From positions 37,501 to 57,500 of the forward strand of contig ADNK01001668.1 of assembly GCA_000320545.1 (NCBI GenBank): a stretch of DNA of 20,000 nucleotides. Reading direction: 5' to 3'. The DNA comes from Bigelowiella natans CCMP2755 (lineage: Eukaryota; Cercozoa; Chlorarachniophyceae). Numbering within the stretch: the first letter of the stretch is position 1; each line of letters opens with the position of its first letter. Below are positions 18,193-20,000 of this stretch, piece after piece. Both the position numbers and the translations under genes were made by a program. Under the pieces are notes generated by a model. The model saw nothing but the letters and a program-made list of their open reading frames with translations. It had not been told where the DNA came from and searched no databases.

Positions 18193-20000
18193 TGTGTGTG
18201 TTTGTCTGTCTGCCTCTCTCCTTCATCTTCGCAAGATCTACTACTACCTCGATCCCTGCTGCTGGTTCTACTATTACTTACTATTAATGCTACTAGGTTG
18301 TCAAGGAACAATCCCTCCCAATTGCTTTGACGATTGCAGGACTTACTCTATTTTACATCATCCTTTGCAAAGTTCCTTGCTTCTGTAAGAAAAGGTGTGT
18401 GCTAGTAAGTATGTGAGAGGAGAGAAGAGAGTAGTTACTATATCGATGTGTGTGTCATCTCATTAGATAGTACAGCTACTATTCCTGATGATGATGATTA
18501 AGCATAATGGTTGGTGATGGTACACCAACTGCTTGTATTGATATTTCGTTGCTTTACTATACACATTATTGATGCAGTAGTCAAGAACATGACGCTGATA
18601 ATGACAACGGAGACGTCATTGATGGTTGTTCTTTTTCCCCAATCAATCCTCGGTAATAATCCTCTGTAGCAAATAGAGTTACGGAGGCAACTGCTTATTG
18701 AAAATTTCAGTTTTGAGCTATAAAAAAAGTAGGAAATACATCGCTCATATTTTATTCTAAGACGATATAAGCATAGCTAAGATGCATTTGATCAACAATA
18801 GCCATATTTATCATCATCATTATCATCATCATCATCATCATCGTTATATGTTGTAGGAGCGAAGAGTTTAAACAACTTGTACTATTATCACACGAGCGAA
18901 GAATGGTAATGTCTACATAGGTAGATGATGGTTGATGAGGACAGACAATGAAATCACGAGCAGCCTGATTCTACTTTACTTGAAGTTGGAGCGTATACGC
19001 TTAAACATTGACCTGTCATTTGTGAATACTATACTACTACATGTAAAAGTACTACAATATACACCGAACACCGAGATATTTTATCTTGAAAAAAATCTGT
19101 CCACGCATGTGAAGATTTTAGGAAAAACTGCATGAGAAGTATACTTAGTGACATGTTGTGTGTATTTTATGTTTTGAATAATCATTTGGTAATAGATGCT
19201 GCTGCCTGGGTACGATAATGGTTATAAAAGGAGAAGTGGAGAGGAGAAGGCCAACTTTATGTAAAACAATACATTATAATTAGTGGTACTGATTCTGGTG
19301 AAATATGCTTATCTCCTTTGTTGCTAGCTAGTTGTCGTTCTCAAGATCTCTCATACTGCATCATCATCACCACCACCATCATCATCATCTTGGATCATCA
19401 TCTTGTTATCAGATCGAGCGGTTTAATGAGTGCAAGTGAGCGCTCTACGATGGTAAAGAGGGTGATGATAATGACGATGGTGATGGTGATGGTGATGATG
19501 ATGATGATGATGACGGGGAGGAGGAGACTAGGCCCAACACGGTTTAACCTTAATTTTAAGTATAATATATACTATTCCATTTTATTATGTTGTATGTGTA
19601 GGAGCACTTTGATATTGATCTGTCTATTTCGTCGTGATATTTGGGATGTTGTAGGAGCAGAATCGTGTAAGCGACTGTGATGATGACAATGATTATGCTG
19701 AGATCAGTCAAGATTCTGTCAGGTGGCCAGCAACAGTGTACAATCAAGAACTTCTATTTAACAATATTTAGCTTCGACATCATCTCTCTTCTTCTTCTTC
19801 TTCTTCTTCTTCTTCTTCATCATCATCTTTTTCTTCCATAGTATTTTGTTGTTATTGCTGTAAACACTATCATGAGGAAAGCGTCAAGTAGAGGACAATG
19901 ATTCTGCTTTTTGTGCGGATTTCTACATTGATTTTTAATTTTCACTGCATCTTTTTTTTAGATTTGTGATGCAAGACTTTGGCAGTGAAACAGTTACTAC
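13929..20000 (+). CDS. membrane-anchored GH16-fold protein with degenerate active site, partial at right edge
   Basis: The family is GH16 (laminarinase, Kre6/Skn1 and related transglycosylases), with a jelly-roll fold. Joined exons show the sequence order of the family: NRYDVMKYFDIDRGHLTTDG, STGHLSGKFNLLYGNFTFRV, SLYTSKTYHNEFAICYRAT, FLEYKLEWTPDKFIYYINGK, LPWEPQNIRLILRPT and a closing strand MAVSRMSYQPF. Upstream is a probable membrane segment (TATLSVIVSFAFVIP, about 38-53). After the domain come a Pro/Thr/Asn linker, a second membrane segment (SLPIALTIAGLTLFYIILC, about 399-417), a Cys/Lys-rich juxtamembrane patch and a charged tail. This suggests a lumenal or extracellular GH16 domain held at both ends. 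The canonical active site E-x-D-x-x-E is replaced by E-F-A-I-C-Y at about residue 253. The tail runs past 20000; I do not recognise a domain in it. Exon coordinates are in the next three entries. Confidence 0.88.
15026..15092. repeat. (TA)n(TG)n compound microsatellite, GH16 intron
   Basis: A TA run of about 34 bp passes directly into a TG run of about 34 bp inside intron 14985-15259. The same compound order recurs at 17659-17717. Confidence 0.95.
15778..16380. repeat. microsatellite cluster in the largest GH16 intron
   Basis: The 668-nt intron 15774-16441 is mostly repeats: GAT triplets 15778-15811, TTC triplets 15924-15959 and again 16053-16083, AGT triplets 16108-16136, CTC triplets 16251-16274 and AGT triplets 16328-16380. 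A possible extra exon at 16290-16327 (CAAGTGTAATG to ACATG) fits the phase but adds a basic peptide unlike GH16, so it is not included. Confidence 0.85.
16421..16538 (+). repeat. tandem duplication carrying two copies of a microexon with splice sites
   Basis: Copy 1 is 16421-16476 (56 bp) and copy 2 is 16477-16538 (62 bp). They are identical except that CC in copy 1 is replaced by GTATATGC in copy 2. Each copy has its own acceptor (ctaggtcag) and donor (GTGAGT). The enclosed exons are 24 nt (ATYIVPLD) and 30 nt (ATYIVVYALD), both entering and leaving in phase 1, so either fits between exon 9 and exon 11 of the GH16 gene. The 32-nt stretch between them is probably too short to be spliced out as an intron. 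Confidence 0.85.
16975..17013. repeat. (TA)n microsatellite, GH16 intron
   Basis: Pure AT dinucleotides in intron 16932-17057, 45 bp upstream of the EWTPDKF exon. Confidence 0.95.
17139..17278. repeat. poly-G and poly-C runs within one GH16 intron
   Basis: G-rich run at about 17139-17158 and 15 C at 17264-17278, both in intron 17119-17303. They are complementary and could pair across about 105 nt in the pre-mRNA. Confidence 0.85.
17659..17843. repeat. (TA)n(TG)n, then (TTC)n(ATT)n in GH16 introns
   Basis: TA 17659-17692 running into TG 17692-17717 lies in intron 17570-17744. TTC then ATT triplets at about 17784-17843 lie in the next intron. The 36-nt exon 17745-17780 sits between the arrays. 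Confidence 0.9.
18138..18201. repeat. (TC)n(TG)n compound microsatellite, GH16 intron
   Basis: TC units at 18138-18175 pass directly into TG units to 18201, within intron 18126-18296. Confidence 0.95.
18578..20000 (+). other. proposed cytoplasmic-tail exons of the GH16 gene
   Basis: Segments 18578-18652, 18857-18905, 18986-19042, 19122-19138, 19413-19452, 19655-19722 and 19962-20000 (cut by the window) join in phase after the membrane helix. They read SSQEHDADNDNGDV, then SEEFKQLVLLSHERRM, LERIRLNIDLSFVNT, EKLHEK, SSGLMSASERSTM, an acidic DCDDDNDYAEISQDSV and FVMQDFGSETV. No domain is recognised. If the donor at 18653 is not used, the protein instead ends at TAA 18654-18656 after SFSPINPR. 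An alternative to 19655-19722 is 19602-19630 plus 19708-19722, also in phase. The short exons make this part tentative. Confidence 0.4.
19787..19818. repeat. (TTC)n microsatellite, right-end intron
   Basis: About ten TTC triplets in the proposed intron 19723-19961. Confidence 0.95.

Larger units (their letters stand above)
16442..18394 (+). other. GH16 gene exons 10-18, active-site region to membrane segment
   Basis: Proposed segments: 16442-16465 or 16498-16527 (alternative microexons), then 16624-16748, 16867-16931, 17058-17118, 17304-17356, 17503-17569, 17745-17780, 18051-18125, 18297-18394. Phases match at every junction and the joined peptide follows the GH16 fold closely (YHNEF; EWTPDKF; LPWEPQNIRLIL across the 17356/17503 junction; MSYQPF). 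Exon 17 encodes the linker SSVTPHPTPHPNAPTNSS and exon 18 the C-terminal membrane helix. An alternative exon 18 start at 18306 is also in frame. Confidence 0.78.

Noticed and set aside
19318-19680. 120-codon plus-strand open frame
   Set aside because: Mostly Ile/Met runs from ATC and ATG repeats; the real coding pieces here are better explained as short exons in other frames.
1-20000. CRISPR array, tRNA, rRNA or transposon
   Set aside because: The repeats are simple sequence without spacers. I saw no tRNA-like arms or conserved loop, no rRNA core sequence, and no transposase or reverse transcriptase motif in any frame.

Overview
This is eukaryotic nuclear DNA. Translating across phase-matched GT-AG exon boundaries gives four protein genes. 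Three are built from very short exons separated by microsatellite-filled introns. The fourth is one uninterrupted 2.66 kb reading frame. A likely source is a microalga or other protist: a two-domain GET3/ArsA protein carries an N-terminal signal-like leader, as expected for ER or complex-plastid entry, and a membrane-bound GH16 protein resembles the glucan-remodelling proteins of stramenopiles and fungi. The exact lineage cannot be fixed from sequence alone.

Layout, left to right. 1-605: microsatellites, no gene supported. 606-7425, minus: a PP2C-family phosphatase-like gene of about 24 exons (about 691 aa) with a basic N-terminus, a short hydrophobic segment and degenerate catalytic motifs. 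7426-8212: shared upstream region of two divergent genes. 8213-10873, plus: intronless tandem GET3/ArsA ATPase (886 aa). 10874-11946: noncoding, between two convergent genes. 11947-13372, minus: complete 10-exon TRAPPC6/Trs33 gene (209 aa). 13373-13928: shared upstream region of two divergent genes. About 13929 to beyond 20000, plus: a GH16 (concanavalin A-like) protein with membrane segments on both sides of the domain and a cytoplasmic tail, about 24 exons, running off the right edge.

The genes do not form one pathway, but all touch the endomembrane system: tail-anchored protein insertion (GET3), vesicle tethering (TRAPPC6), and two membrane-linked proteins whose enzyme folds have lost several expected catalytic residues. 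The items most worth a second look are the GH16 domain without its usual E-x-D-x-x-E site, a tandemly duplicated microexon inside that gene that could be spliced mutually exclusively, the divergent PP2C, and the fused, intron-free GET3.

All intron-containing models were built by hand from reading frame, phase and splice consensus. Domain exons are well supported. First and last exons and microexons are less certain.
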